From the NCBI GenBank assembly GCA_905205995.1, contig CAJLFU010000019.1, positions 1 to 37,721 of the forward strand: a stretch of DNA of 37,721 bases. The letters run 5' to 3'. The translations under genes were made by a program, and so were the position numbers. Shown piece by piece: positions 30,866-37,721 of this stretch (within the stretch, counting starts at the first letter, position 1; each line of letters opens with the position of its first letter). The stretch is from an uncultured Haemophilus sp. GTDB lineage: Bacteria > Pseudomonadota > Gammaproteobacteria > Enterobacterales > Pasteurellaceae. Below the pieces are notes generated by a model. It was not told where the DNA came from. It saw only the letters and a program-made list of their open reading frames with translations, and made no database searches.

Positions 30866-31548
30866 TGAACCGTGAAATTATTGCCGTCATTCCTGCTGCG
30901 GGTGTTGGAAGCCGTATGCAGGCAAATAAACCTAAGCAATATCTGAAAATCCTAGATAAGACGATTCTGGAACATACTCTCTCTGTCATTCTATCCCACC
31001 CTGCAATCAATCACGTTATTCTTGCGGTAGGAAAAAATGATCCCTATCTTTCTGAAATAACTTTATTTCCTCATCAAAACATAACCCTCGTTGAAGGGGG
31101 TGAAACACGAGCCGAGTCAGTTCTAAATGGACTAAATGCGATCAAAAATGACCATGCTTGGGCATTGGTGCATGATGCAGCCAGACCTTGTTTAACACAT
31201 CAAGATTTAGATAAATTACTCCAAATCGATGATGAACAAGGCGCTATTTTAGCCATTCCAGCGGTCGATACGATTAAACGCGCGAATAAACAACAAGATA
31301 TTATTAAAACAGAAGATCGCGCTGAACTTTGGCTTGCACAAACACCTCAATTTTTCCGTTGCGATCTATTAAGAAATGCACTTGAACAGGGTCTCTCTCA
31401 AGGTGCCAATATTACAGATGAAGCCTCTGCGATGGAACTGGCTGGATTTCGACCGCACTTAGTCGCGGGGCGAAGTGATAATATTAAAGTGACACGTCCA
31501 GAAGATTTAGCTTTAGCCGAATTTTATTTAACAAGGAAAACTCTATGA
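30865..31548 (+). CDS. ispD: 2-C-methyl-D-erythritol 4-phosphate cytidylyltransferase IspD
   Basis: Third enzyme of the MEP isoprenoid pathway; joins CTP to methylerythritol phosphate. 227 residues. The nucleotide-binding motif PAAGVGSRM is followed by KPKQYL near residue 23. VHDAARPC and QTPQFFR are further family marks. Overlaps ftsB by 1 base and ispF by 4, indicating translational coupling. Confidence 0.96.
   Translation: MNREIIAVIPAAGVGSRMQANKPKQYLKILDKTILEHTLSVILSHPAINHVILAVGKNDPYLSEITLFPHQNITLVEGGETRAESVLNGLNAIKNDHAWALVHDAARPCLTHQDLDKLLQIDDEQGAILAIPAVDTIKRANKQQDIIKTEDRAELWLAQTPQFFRCDLLRNALEQGLSQGANITDEASAMELAGFRPHLVAGRSDNIKVTRPEDLALAEFYLTRKTL
31452..31460 (-). repeat. DNA uptake signal sequence (USS)
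   Basis: Exact core inside ispD, encoding Arg-Pro-His-Leu. Confidence 0.9.
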
Positions 31549-32021
31549 TACGAATTGGACATGGGTTTGATGTTCATGCCTTTGGTGAAGATCGCCCTTT
31601 AATTATTGGTGGCGTTGAAGTGCCTTACCATACCGGATTTATTGCCCATTCTGATGGTGATGTCGCCTTACATGCCTTAACGGATGCCTTATTAGGTGCG
31701 GCAGCATTAGGAGATATAGGTAAACTCTTCCCTGATACCGATATCCAATATAAAAATGCAGATAGCCGTGTTTTATTACGAGAAGCATTCCGCCAGGTGC
31801 AAGAGAAAGGCTATAAGGTGGGTAATGTGGATGTAACCATTATTGCACAAGCCCCTAAAATGCGTCCTCATATCGATGCAATGCGAGCGAAAATTGCGGA
31901 AGATTTACATTGTGATATTGAGCAAGTAAACGTGAAAGCAACCACAACAGAAAAACTTGGCTTTACAGGCCGAAGTGAAGGCATTGCTTGCGAGGCTGCC
32001 GCCTTATTATTAAAGGCTTAA
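31545..32021 (+). CDS. ispF: 2-C-methyl-D-erythritol 2,4-cyclodiphosphate synthase IspF
   Basis: Fifth enzyme of the MEP pathway; closes the cyclodiphosphate ring. 158 residues. Zinc ligands D9, H11 and H43 (GFDVHAFGED; AHSDGDVALHAL) are present, as is the C-terminal TTTEKLGFTGRSEGI. Overlaps ispD by 4 bases (ATGA). Both act in the same pathway and are fused in some bacteria. Confidence 0.97.
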   Translation: MIRIGHGFDVHAFGEDRPLIIGGVEVPYHTGFIAHSDGDVALHALTDALLGAAALGDIGKLFPDTDIQYKNADSRVLLREAFRQVQEKGYKVGNVDVTIIAQAPKMRPHIDAMRAKIAEDLHCDIEQVNVKATTTEKLGFTGRSEGIACEAAALLLKA

Positions 32022-32035
32022 ATTTTAGGTAAAAG

Positions 32036-32066
32036 AAAAGGTTGGTAAAAATACCAACCTTTTTTA
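32036..32066. terminator. Bidirectional terminator between ispF and mscL
   Basis: AAAAGGTTGGTA, loop AAAA, TACCAACCTTTT: 12 bp perfect stem followed by more Ts, between converging genes. Confidence 0.93.
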
Positions 32067-32083
32067 TTCACATTAAATTCTTA

Positions 32084-32467
32084 TTATTTTTTTAATAAAT
32101 CGCGAATTTCAGTAAGTAATTCTTCTTGTGAAGGACCTTTTACTTCTTCTACTGGTTTTTTCACTTTGTTGATACCTTTGATCATCATGAAGATTGCGAA
32201 TGCAATGATGATGAAGTCAAATACGTTTTGAATAAATGCACCGTAGTTTAAAGTTACTGCTGGAGTGTCACCTACAGCTTGAGCTAACGTGATTTTCAAA
32301 TCTTTGAAATCCACGCCGCCAGTTAAAATACCCAATACAGGCATTACTACGTCACCGACAAGTGAACTTACGATTTTACCAAAAGCACCACCGATGATCA
32401 CACCGACTGCCATGTCTACTACGTTGCCGCGTACCGCGAATTCGCGGAATTCTTTAAGAAAGCTCAT
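32084..32467 (-). CDS. mscL: Large-conductance mechanosensitive channel MscL
   Basis: Emergency release channel opened by membrane tension on osmotic downshock. 127 residues: amphipathic N-terminus MSFLKEFREFAVRGNVVD, pore helix AVGVIIGGAFGKIVSSLV (about 21-38), second membrane helix near 76-98 and a C-terminal helix EELLTEIRDLLKK. It has its own promoter downstream of trkA. Confidence 0.97.
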   Translation of the reverse strand: MSFLKEFREFAVRGNVVDMAVGVIIGGAFGKIVSSLVGDVVMPVLGILTGGVDFKDLKITLAQAVGDTPAVTLNYGAFIQNVFDFIIIAFAIFMMIKGINKVKKPVEEVKGPSQEELLTEIRDLLKK

Positions 32468-32510
32468 AAAATTTCCTTTTGTGTTGGTTTAAAAAATTAA
32501 AAGAGTGCGT

Positions 32511-32538
32511 ATTATAGATTTTTAGATTAAAAAGTAAA
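32511..32538 (-). promoter_or_regulatory. mscL promoter
   Basis: Minus strand TTTACT (-35, 32533-32538), 16-base spacer, TATAAT (-10, 32511-32516); predicted leader of about 37 bases. It lies in the 78-base gap after trkA, where no clear terminator is seen. Confidence 0.65.
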
Positions 32539-32545
32539 CTGTTAT

Positions 32546-33922
32546 TTAAATAAAAAATGCACTTGGTTGGAATAATTTTTCTATTTCTGACACAGATTTC
32601 TTGTCATTAATATAAACAATCACATTATCGCCTTCTTCAATAACAACCTGGCGACGAGCAATGATTACTTCATTTTTACGTAAAATTGCCGCAATCATCG
32701 CTCCAACTGGAAGTTTAATATCACCAATCTGTCTTCCTACCACATTGGATGTTGTCGAATCGCCATGTACCACAAGCTCAATAGCTTCCGCAGTACCATG
32801 ACGCAAAGAGGCCACGTTTTTGATATCCCCTTTACGCACATGTCCTAATAAAGCAGAGATTGTTGCTTGTTGTGGTGAAACCGCAATATCAATAGTTCCG
32901 CCTTGAATCAAATTAATATATGCCATGCGCTGAATCAGTACCATGGCTTTTTTAGCACCAAGACGTTTTGCCAGTAACGCCGACATAATATTGGCTTCAT
33001 CGTCCGCACTTAATGATAAAAAGACATCAACGTTCTCAATATGCTCTTCAAAAAGTAAATTTTGATCAGAAGCATCACCATGGAAAACAAGGGTTTTAGA
33101 GAGTTTCTCTGCCAACACTTTTGCTTTTTCACCATCACGCTCAATGAGTTTCACTTGATACTTATCTTCTAACTGTTTTGCAACACCAGAGGCAATATTC
33201 CCGCTGCCCACAATCATGATACGCTTGTAGGTTTTCTCAAGGCGTTGCAACTCACTCATCACCGCTTTAATGTGCTCTGTCGCACAAATGAAGGTAATTT
33301 CGTCTCCCGCCTCAATAATGGTCGAACCTTGCGGGCGAATTAATTTATCATTACGTAAAATTGAAATGATACGGCAATCAATATGTGGCATATGCTCTTT
33401 AAAAGCGGATAACGCATAGCCTACTAAAGGACCACCGTAATACGCTTTTACAATCACAATGCTAATTCGATTATTGGCAAAATGCGCCACTTGCAATGCA
33501 CCTGGATAAGCAATTAAGCGTGTAATCTCATCTGTAACTAAATTTTCTGGTGAAATCAGATGATCAATTGGTACGTTTTCATCATTAAATAATTTATCTT
33601 TCTCACGCAAATATTCCGCATTACGAATACGCGCAATACGTGTTGGGGTATTAAAAAGGGTATATCCCAACTGGCAAGCAATCATATTAGTTTCATCCGA
33701 AGCCGTTACGGCAACCATCAAGTCAGCATCAGCTGCCCCAGCATCTCGTAAAATCTTGGGTGAGGAAGGCGAACCTTTAACCACACGTAAATCATGCTTA
33801 TCTTGCAAATTCTGCAAATGTTGAGATTCATTATCGACTAGCGTGATATCGTTATCTTCACTTACTAGATTTGCTGCAAGTGTTGTACCTACTTGCCCTG
33901 CACCTAAGATGATTATTTTCAT
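32546..33922 (-). CDS. trkA: Trk potassium uptake system regulatory protein TrkA
   Basis: Cytoplasmic NAD(H)-binding regulator of the TrkH/TrkG potassium channel. 458 residues, a tandem of two RCK units, each with a Rossmann domain: IILGAGQVGTTLAANL near residue 4 and IMIVGSGNIASGVAKQL near 234. Length equals that of E. coli TrkA. Its ATG overlaps the end of the glycosyltransferase gene by 4 bases, so translation is probably coupled. Confidence 0.96.
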   Translation of the reverse strand: MKIIILGAGQVGTTLAANLVSEDNDITLVDNESQHLQNLQDKHDLRVVKGSPSSPKILRDAGAADADLMVAVTASDETNMIACQLGYTLFNTPTRIARIRNAEYLREKDKLFNDENVPIDHLISPENLVTDEITRLIAYPGALQVAHFANNRISIVIVKAYYGGPLVGYALSAFKEHMPHIDCRIISILRNDKLIRPQGSTIIEAGDEITFICATEHIKAVMSELQRLEKTYKRIMIVGSGNIASGVAKQLEDKYQVKLIERDGEKAKVLAEKLSKTLVFHGDASDQNLLFEEHIENVDVFLSLSADDEANIMSALLAKRLGAKKAMVLIQRMAYINLIQGGTIDIAVSPQQATISALLGHVRKGDIKNVASLRHGTAEAIELVVHGDSTTSNVVGRQIGDIKLPVGAMIAAILRKNEVIIARRQVVIEEGDNVIVYINDKKSVSEIEKLFQPSAFFI

Positions 33923-34734
33923 TCTGTTCTCTCCACAACCAAAGGTCGGATGCCAATTTCAGCTGAATTTAGACCGCACTTTAATGTTTCAATGCGGCGA
34001 CAAATGGTCGCCGTTACTTGTTCTGCTTCTGCCATTTTTTCTGTAGTAATCGAAGGATCTTGTTTACCAAATAACAGACCATCGAGCAAACGTTCTGCAT
34101 GCATCCCTTCACGACAAAAATGTAACACACCTACATCTTCAAATAATGTGGCTACTTTTGCCGTTTTAGTGGTTGCAATGCCTAAAGCGCCATCTTCACC
34201 GCCGAGCTCTCGGAATAATTGATGTGTCGGAAATCCGCCGCACGCTAAGAAAAAAGCTTTATTGAAAACAATATTTCCCCCGCAGGTCATGCGCATATAT
34301 TGCCATGCCTGATCAAAATTAGGGTGTTCCGCATAACGTTGGGCTAAATTTATCGGCTTTAATGCTAATCTCACGACCGAAGTATCTGGCTGAAAATAAA
34401 ATGTTGCCGCAGCCACTTCTAATGTTCCCGGTTCATATGTATCATCCGCATCTAAAAACGCAACAAAATCGACCGCACTTTTAGCAGAGAGCATCGCCCC
34501 CCAATTTCGAGCCATTGCGACACCGCTATTTTTCGGCATTTGCTCGACAGAAATTCTATCAGGATATTGCGCTGCAAGCTGTAAGGCTAATGCAAATGTA
34601 TTATCTGTCGACGCATCATCAATCAGCCAAAGACGGCCAAGATTACCTTGCAGCAACACAGATTCTACTGCACGAACAAGCGTTTGTTCAGCGTTATAGC
34701 AAGGAATGACGACATCAATTAAAGGCAAATTCAT
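33919..34734 (-). CDS. Family 2 (GT-A) glycosyltransferase, acceptor unknown
   Basis: Probable transfer of a sugar from a nucleotide sugar to an unknown acceptor. 271 residues, no membrane segment. Visible: start VVIPCYNAEQTLVRAVESVL (8-27), WLIDDASTDNT (36-46), metal-binding DADD at 95-98, NIVFNKAFFLACGGFP, and ELGGEDGALG with the likely catalytic acid pair E180-D181. The ATG directly follows the rsmB stop codon and the stop overlaps trkA, so it is a full member of the fmt-rsmB-trkA operon. I recall rsmB next to trkA in H. influenzae and E. coli, so this looks like an insertion. Two USS copies show it has been resident in the lineage for long. Confidence 0.8.
   Translation of the reverse strand: MNLPLIDVVIPCYNAEQTLVRAVESVLLQGNLGRLWLIDDASTDNTFALALQLAAQYPDRISVEQMPKNSGVAMARNWGAMLSAKSAVDFVAFLDADDTYEPGTLEVAAATFYFQPDTSVVRLALKPINLAQRYAEHPNFDQAWQYMRMTCGGNIVFNKAFFLACGGFPTHQLFRELGGEDGALGIATTKTAKVATLFEDVGVLHFCREGMHAERLLDGLLFGKQDPSITTEKMAEAEQVTATICRRIETLKCGLNSAEIGIRPLVVERTE
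33973..33981 (-). repeat. DNA uptake signal sequence (USS)
   Basis: Exact core near the 3' end of the glycosyltransferase gene. Confidence 0.9.
34472..34480 (-). repeat. DNA uptake signal sequence (USS)
   Basis: Exact core inside the glycosyltransferase gene, encoding Lys-Ser-Ala-Val-Asp just before the DADD motif. Confidence 0.9.
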
Positions 34735-36072
34735 TTAAGCTGACCGTTTTCTCAATTTTGCATAATAGAATCCATCCCCGCCATTCTCTTGTGGTAAAAA
34801 TTGGATTCCAATCGTATTTTCCGTTTGTTCAAACGGCAATGGCATTAATTCTGCATCGGGTGTTTCAGCCAAAAAATGCTGTATTTGCTGACTGTTCTCA
34901 TCAGGAAGCACCGAGCAAGTTGCGTAAAGCAAAATACCATTAGGTTTCAATTTTGCCCAAAGCGCTTTTAGAATTTGTCCTTGCAAGGCTACCAATTGAG
35001 CAATATCCGTTTCTTGACGCAGCCATTTAATATCCGGATGACGACGAATCACCCCTGTTGCCGAGCAAGGTGCATCTAATAAAATACGATCAAAGGATGC
35101 ACCACTTAAACCTATTTCTGAAAGCCACTTCTCAGGCTCGGTTGCATCACCACAAACGACAGTCGCCTGCTGATTCAAACGGGTAAGATTTTCTTCGACG
35201 CGTTTTAAGCGATGAGCCTCGACATCAAGCGCAATCACTTTCGCTTGCGGTGCCATCTCTAAAATATGTGTAGTCTTCCCACCTGGCGCCGCGCAAGCAT
35301 CTAAAATTAATTCATCATTTTGTGGCTCAAGCAATAAGGCCGACCACTGCGCATTGAGATCCTGAACTGTCACTGCACCTTGTTCAAAATTCGGCAGCTT
35401 CGAGACAGAAAGCGGTTGAGCTAAACGTAAAGCATGTGGATTATCAGATTCAAATGCAACTATCTCTTGCTCTTCCAACAAAGTGCGGTAAGTTTTCGTA
35501 TTATTTTGTTGTTGGTTAACTCGCAACCACATTGGTGGCTTTTGGTTATTCGCCTCAATAATTTCACGCCAATTCGGATAAGCTTTTTTGAGTTTATTCA
35601 CAAACCATTCAGGATGAAGCGTTTGCCAATGTTTATCTACTACAGCAAGAATATCCTCTTGTTCCCGTAAGAAGCGACGCAATACACCGTTAACCAAACC
35701 ACGAAAACTATCCGATTTCAATGATTTTGTGGCGTTCACCACTTCATCCACCGCCGCATGAGCGGGCACTCGCATATAAAGTAATTGGTACAATCCCACC
35801 AATAGCAAGCAGTGCACGATGCGGGTTTTACCCTTCAATGGCTTATCTAATAGTTTTTTTATAATATTTTCTAAACGAGGCAATACGCGACAAATACCAA
35901 AGGTGATTTCCTGCAATAAAGGGAAATCCTGTGGTTTTACCTGCGATTGCACTTCAGGAAGCAACGTTGATAAAGACTTACCTTGATCTAAAACCTGTAA
36001 AATCACTTGAGCAGCAATAGCGCGTACCGAAAGTGCGGTCAATTTTTCCGTTTTTTTTCGTTGAAATACCAT
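34735..36072 (-). CDS. rsmB: 16S rRNA (cytosine(967)-C5)-methyltransferase RsmB
   Basis: Methylates C967 of 16S rRNA. 445 residues: a NusB-like N-terminal domain (about 1-160), then the SAM domain with LDACAAPGGKTTHILEM and the two catalytic cysteine motifs LDAPCSATGVIRRHPDIKW and YATCSVLPDENS. The start overlaps the fmt stop by one base; since a USS encodes the KLTALSV segment near the N-terminus, a slightly later start cannot be excluded. The glycosyltransferase follows immediately. Confidence 0.95.
   Translation of the reverse strand: MVFQRKKTEKLTALSVRAIAAQVILQVLDQGKSLSTLLPEVQSQVKPQDFPLLQEITFGICRVLPRLENIIKKLLDKPLKGKTRIVHCLLLVGLYQLLYMRVPAHAAVDEVVNATKSLKSDSFRGLVNGVLRRFLREQEDILAVVDKHWQTLHPEWFVNKLKKAYPNWREIIEANNQKPPMWLRVNQQQNNTKTYRTLLEEQEIVAFESDNPHALRLAQPLSVSKLPNFEQGAVTVQDLNAQWSALLLEPQNDELILDACAAPGGKTTHILEMAPQAKVIALDVEAHRLKRVEENLTRLNQQATVVCGDATEPEKWLSEIGLSGASFDRILLDAPCSATGVIRRHPDIKWLRQETDIAQLVALQGQILKALWAKLKPNGILLYATCSVLPDENSQQIQHFLAETPDAELMPLPFEQTENTIGIQFLPQENGGDGFYYAKLRKRSA
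35481..35489 (+). repeat. DNA uptake signal sequence (USS)
   Basis: Exact core inside rsmB, encoding part of Tyr-Arg-Thr-Leu-Leu. Confidence 0.9.
36031..36039 (+). repeat. DNA uptake signal sequence (USS)
   Basis: Exact core at the 5' end of rsmB, encoding Leu-Thr-Ala-Leu-Ser. Confidence 0.9.
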
Positions 36073-37028
36073 TAGTTTAGAACCTTACCAACCTGGAACC
36101 AATCTGCTCGACCATTGAGGAAGTCTTGCACAGACATAGGTTTCTTGCCTGCGGGCTGAAGTTGCAATAAATTTAAAACGCCTTCTTTCGTGGCAATTTG
36201 GATACCTTTTTTATCGACACTTAAAATCGTCCCAGCTGGTTTATCTACATGTGGCAATACGGTAGCAGCATAAACTTTTAAGGTTTGTTCATTACCTTGC
36301 TCATCGGTTAATTGTAGGAAACTGATCGGCCAAGGATTAAACGCGCGAATATTGCGTTCAAGCTGGGCTGCCGATAGCGACCAATCTAATTTAGCCTCTT
36401 CTTTGGAAAGTTTCTCTGCATAGTTGCTTTGGCTATCATCTTGTTTTTCCGCAATGAATTTCCCTTCTTCCAAATGATCTAAAACATCAATCAATGCAGC
36501 TGGCGCAATTTCAGCTAATTTATGGTAAAGCGAAGCAGAAGTTTCTTGCGCATCAATATCGCAATACACTTTGTGTAACATATCGCCAGTATCTAAGCCT
36601 GCATCCATCTGCATAATTGTCACACCTGTTTGTTGATCGCCAGCCCAAATAGATCGCTGAATAGGTGCAGCACCACGCCAACGTGGTAAGAGAGAGCCAT
36701 GCACATTTAAACAACCTAAACGAGGCCTATCCAATACTGCTTGAGGTAAAATCAAACCATAAGCGACAACAACCATCACATCGGCATTTAACGCTTTAAG
36801 CTCTGCTTGTGCTTCTTCTTTACGTAAGGATTTTGGTTGATAAACAGGAATTTGATGCTGTTCTGCTAATTGCTTTACAGGACTCGCCTGCAATTTTTTA
36901 CCGCGGCCAGCCGGTTTATCTGGCTGCGTATAAACAGCAATAATATTGTGATGTGAATTTAAGAGTGCAGTAAGATGTTGTGCTGCGAAGTCCGGTGTAC
37001 CGGCAAAGATGATATTCAATGGTTTCAT
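36072..37028 (-). CDS. fmt: Methionyl-tRNA formyltransferase
   Basis: Formylates initiator Met-tRNA using 10-formyl-tetrahydrofolate. 318 residues. The catalytic set N108, H110 and D146 lies in NVHGSLLPRWRGAAPIQ and MDAGLDTGDM. The C-terminal tRNA-binding domain includes AFNPWPISF. It is downstream of def, whose product removes the formyl group again; a USS hairpin lies between the two. Confidence 0.97.
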   Translation of the reverse strand: MKPLNIIFAGTPDFAAQHLTALLNSHHNIIAVYTQPDKPAGRGKKLQASPVKQLAEQHQIPVYQPKSLRKEEAQAELKALNADVMVVVAYGLILPQAVLDRPRLGCLNVHGSLLPRWRGAAPIQRSIWAGDQQTGVTIMQMDAGLDTGDMLHKVYCDIDAQETSASLYHKLAEIAPAALIDVLDHLEEGKFIAEKQDDSQSNYAEKLSKEEAKLDWSLSAAQLERNIRAFNPWPISFLQLTDEQGNEQTLKVYAATVLPHVDKPAGTILSVDKKGIQIATKEGVLNLLQLQPAGKKPMSVQDFLNGRADWFQVGKVLN

Positions 37029-37055
37029 AATGTTCTACGTTATGGGGTTGATAGG

Positions 37056-37085
37056 AAAAGTGCGGTCATTTTATACCGCACTTTT
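37056..37085 (-). terminator. Paired inverted USS hairpin between def and fmt
   Basis: AAAAGTGCGGT (37056-37066), 8-base loop, ACCGCACTTTT (37075-37085): 11 bp perfect stem formed by two exact USS cores. Minus-strand reading gives four Ts after the stem, so it may act as a partial terminator inside the operon. Confidence 0.65.
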
Positions 37086-37087
37086 GA

Positions 37088-37597
37088 TTATTGTTTTGCA
37101 ATTTGTTTTTTATATTTCACTAATTTTTCTTTGATACGTTGACGTTTTAACGGTGAAAGATAATCCACAAATAAAATACCGTTCAAATGATCGATCTCAT
37201 GTTGAATACAGATCGCTAATAAACCATCTGCATCAAGTGTAAATTCTTTTCCATGACGATCTAACGCTTTTACCGTGACTTTTTCTTTACGAGGCACTAA
37301 AGCACGGAATCCAGGAATAGATAAACAACCTTCTTCAATGCCTGTTTCACCTTCAGAAGCCAAAATTTCTGGATTGATCAACACTAATTGATTTTGTTTG
37401 TCACCTTCAATATCAATCGTAATAATACGCTGCAAGATATCTACCTGTGGAGCTGCAAGACCAATGCCTTCTTCTTGGTACATCGTATCAAACATATCAT
37501 CTATAATTTTTCGAATGTCATCATTGACTTCTGCAACTGGCTCACAAACAACCTTAAGGTGATCATCTGGATAAATTAATACATTAAGTGCGGTCAT
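37088..37597 (-). CDS. def: Peptide deformylase
   Basis: Metal enzyme removing the N-formyl group from new proteins. 169 residues, as in E. coli. Motifs GIGLAAPQVD (44-53), EGCLSIP with C91, and HEIDHL with H133, E134 and H137 complete the metal site. A USS overlaps the coding start (Thr-Ala-Leu at 2-4). First gene of def-fmt-rsmB-GT-trkA within the window. Confidence 0.97.
   Translation of the reverse strand: MTALNVLIYPDDHLKVVCEPVAEVNDDIRKIIDDMFDTMYQEEGIGLAAPQVDILQRIITIDIEGDKQNQLVLINPEILASEGETGIEEGCLSIPGFRALVPRKEKVTVKALDRHGKEFTLDADGLLAICIQHEIDHLNGILFVDYLSPLKRQRIKEKLVKYKKQIAKQ
37586..37594 (+). repeat. DNA uptake signal sequence (USS)
   Basis: Exact core within codons 2-4 of def. Confidence 0.9.
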
Positions 37598-37630
37598 ATT
37601 TTCTCTTGTTTTATAAAAATTACAGCGATG

Positions 37631-37639
37631 ATTGTATCA
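37631..37639 (-). promoter_or_regulatory. Putative def promoter (extended -10)
   Basis: Minus strand TGA-TACAAT, an extended -10 element; predicted start near 37624, giving a leader of about 27 bases. The -35 is weak. Confidence 0.55.
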
Positions 37640-37677
37640 TAGAATCAACGCTTTGCTAAAATATTGAAAAATCCATA

Positions 37678-37709
37678 AACAAAAACCCCAAGCCATTCAG
37701 CTTGGGGTT
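37678..37709 (-). terminator. Terminator of a minus-strand gene beyond the window
   Basis: AACCCCAAGC (37684-37693), loop CATTCA, GCTTGGGGTT (37700-37709). The A run on the left becomes a T run on the minus strand, so it ends a transcript entering from the right, before the def promoter. Confidence 0.85.
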
Positions 37710-37721
37710 CTACATTCAGTA

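Noticed and set aside
1..37721. Search for CRISPR arrays, tRNA, rRNA, IS elements, prophage and defence genes
   Set aside because: No regular spaced repeats, no tRNA-like cloverleaf, no rRNA segment, and no transposase, integrase, nuclease or toxin-antitoxin motif seen; every long ORF is a conserved chromosomal gene.

Overview
The window is a 37.7 kb stretch of ordinary chromosome from a Pasteurellaceae bacterium, most likely a Haemophilus species. The main evidence is the Haemophilus-type DNA uptake signal sequence (USS, core AAGTGCGGT / ACCGCACTT): I counted 23 exact copies. Supporting genes are the fused peroxiredoxin-glutaredoxin next to oxyR, lipoprotein e(P4) and PnuC (the V-factor salvage pair), and AT-rich DNA. 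Gene order inside operons matches relatives, but the operons are joined differently from what I remember of H. influenzae Rd. That fits a sister species such as H. parainfluenzae; this is inference.

Layout. Positions 1-2100 hold the start of srmB (cut by the window edge) divergent from trmN6. Positions 2085-6391 hold pnuC divergent from rapA-rluA. Positions 6450-20166 hold the complete S10, spc and alpha ribosomal protein operons on the minus strand, in E. coli order: rpsJ rplC rplD rplW rplB rpsS rplV rpsC rplP rpmC rpsQ; rplN rplX rplE rpsN rpsH rplF rplR rpsE rpmD rplO secY rpmJ; rpsM rpsK rpsD rpoA rplQ. Each operon has a recognisable promoter and leader. Positions 20498-23568 hold ftsY-ftsE-ftsX, divergent from rsmD-trmL (23667-24737). 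A gene-poor 422 bp gap follows, with an exact CRP site and a well-placed promoter but no identifiable gene. Then come glpG-glpR (minus), a small membrane protein (plus), pgdx (minus) divergent from oxyR-fabR (plus), hel/e(P4) (minus), ftsB-ispD-ispF (plus), mscL and trkA (minus), a family 2 glycosyltransferase, rsmB, fmt and def (all minus).

How the genes work together. Most genes serve transcription and translation: ribosomal proteins, RNA polymerase alpha, SecY and FtsY for membrane targeting, rRNA and tRNA modification enzymes (RsmB, RsmD, RluA, TrmL, TrmN6), the RNA helicase SrmB, RapA, and formyl-Met handling (Fmt, Def). Smaller themes are cell division (FtsE, FtsX, FtsB), isoprenoid synthesis (IspD, IspF), peroxide defence (OxyR, PGdx), membrane lipid control (FabR), glycerol-3-phosphate control (GlpR) and NAD precursor salvage (e(P4), PnuC).

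I found no CRISPR array, prophage, insertion sequence, tRNA, rRNA or defence system. The most interesting signals are regulatory: three exact TGTGA-N6-TCACA sites, two of them beside the NAD-salvage genes and one driving no known gene; a perfect palindrome centred on the -10 of the alpha operon promoter; structured leaders of the S10, spc and alpha operons; and the absence of exact USS copies across about 15.6 kb around the ribosomal protein operons.
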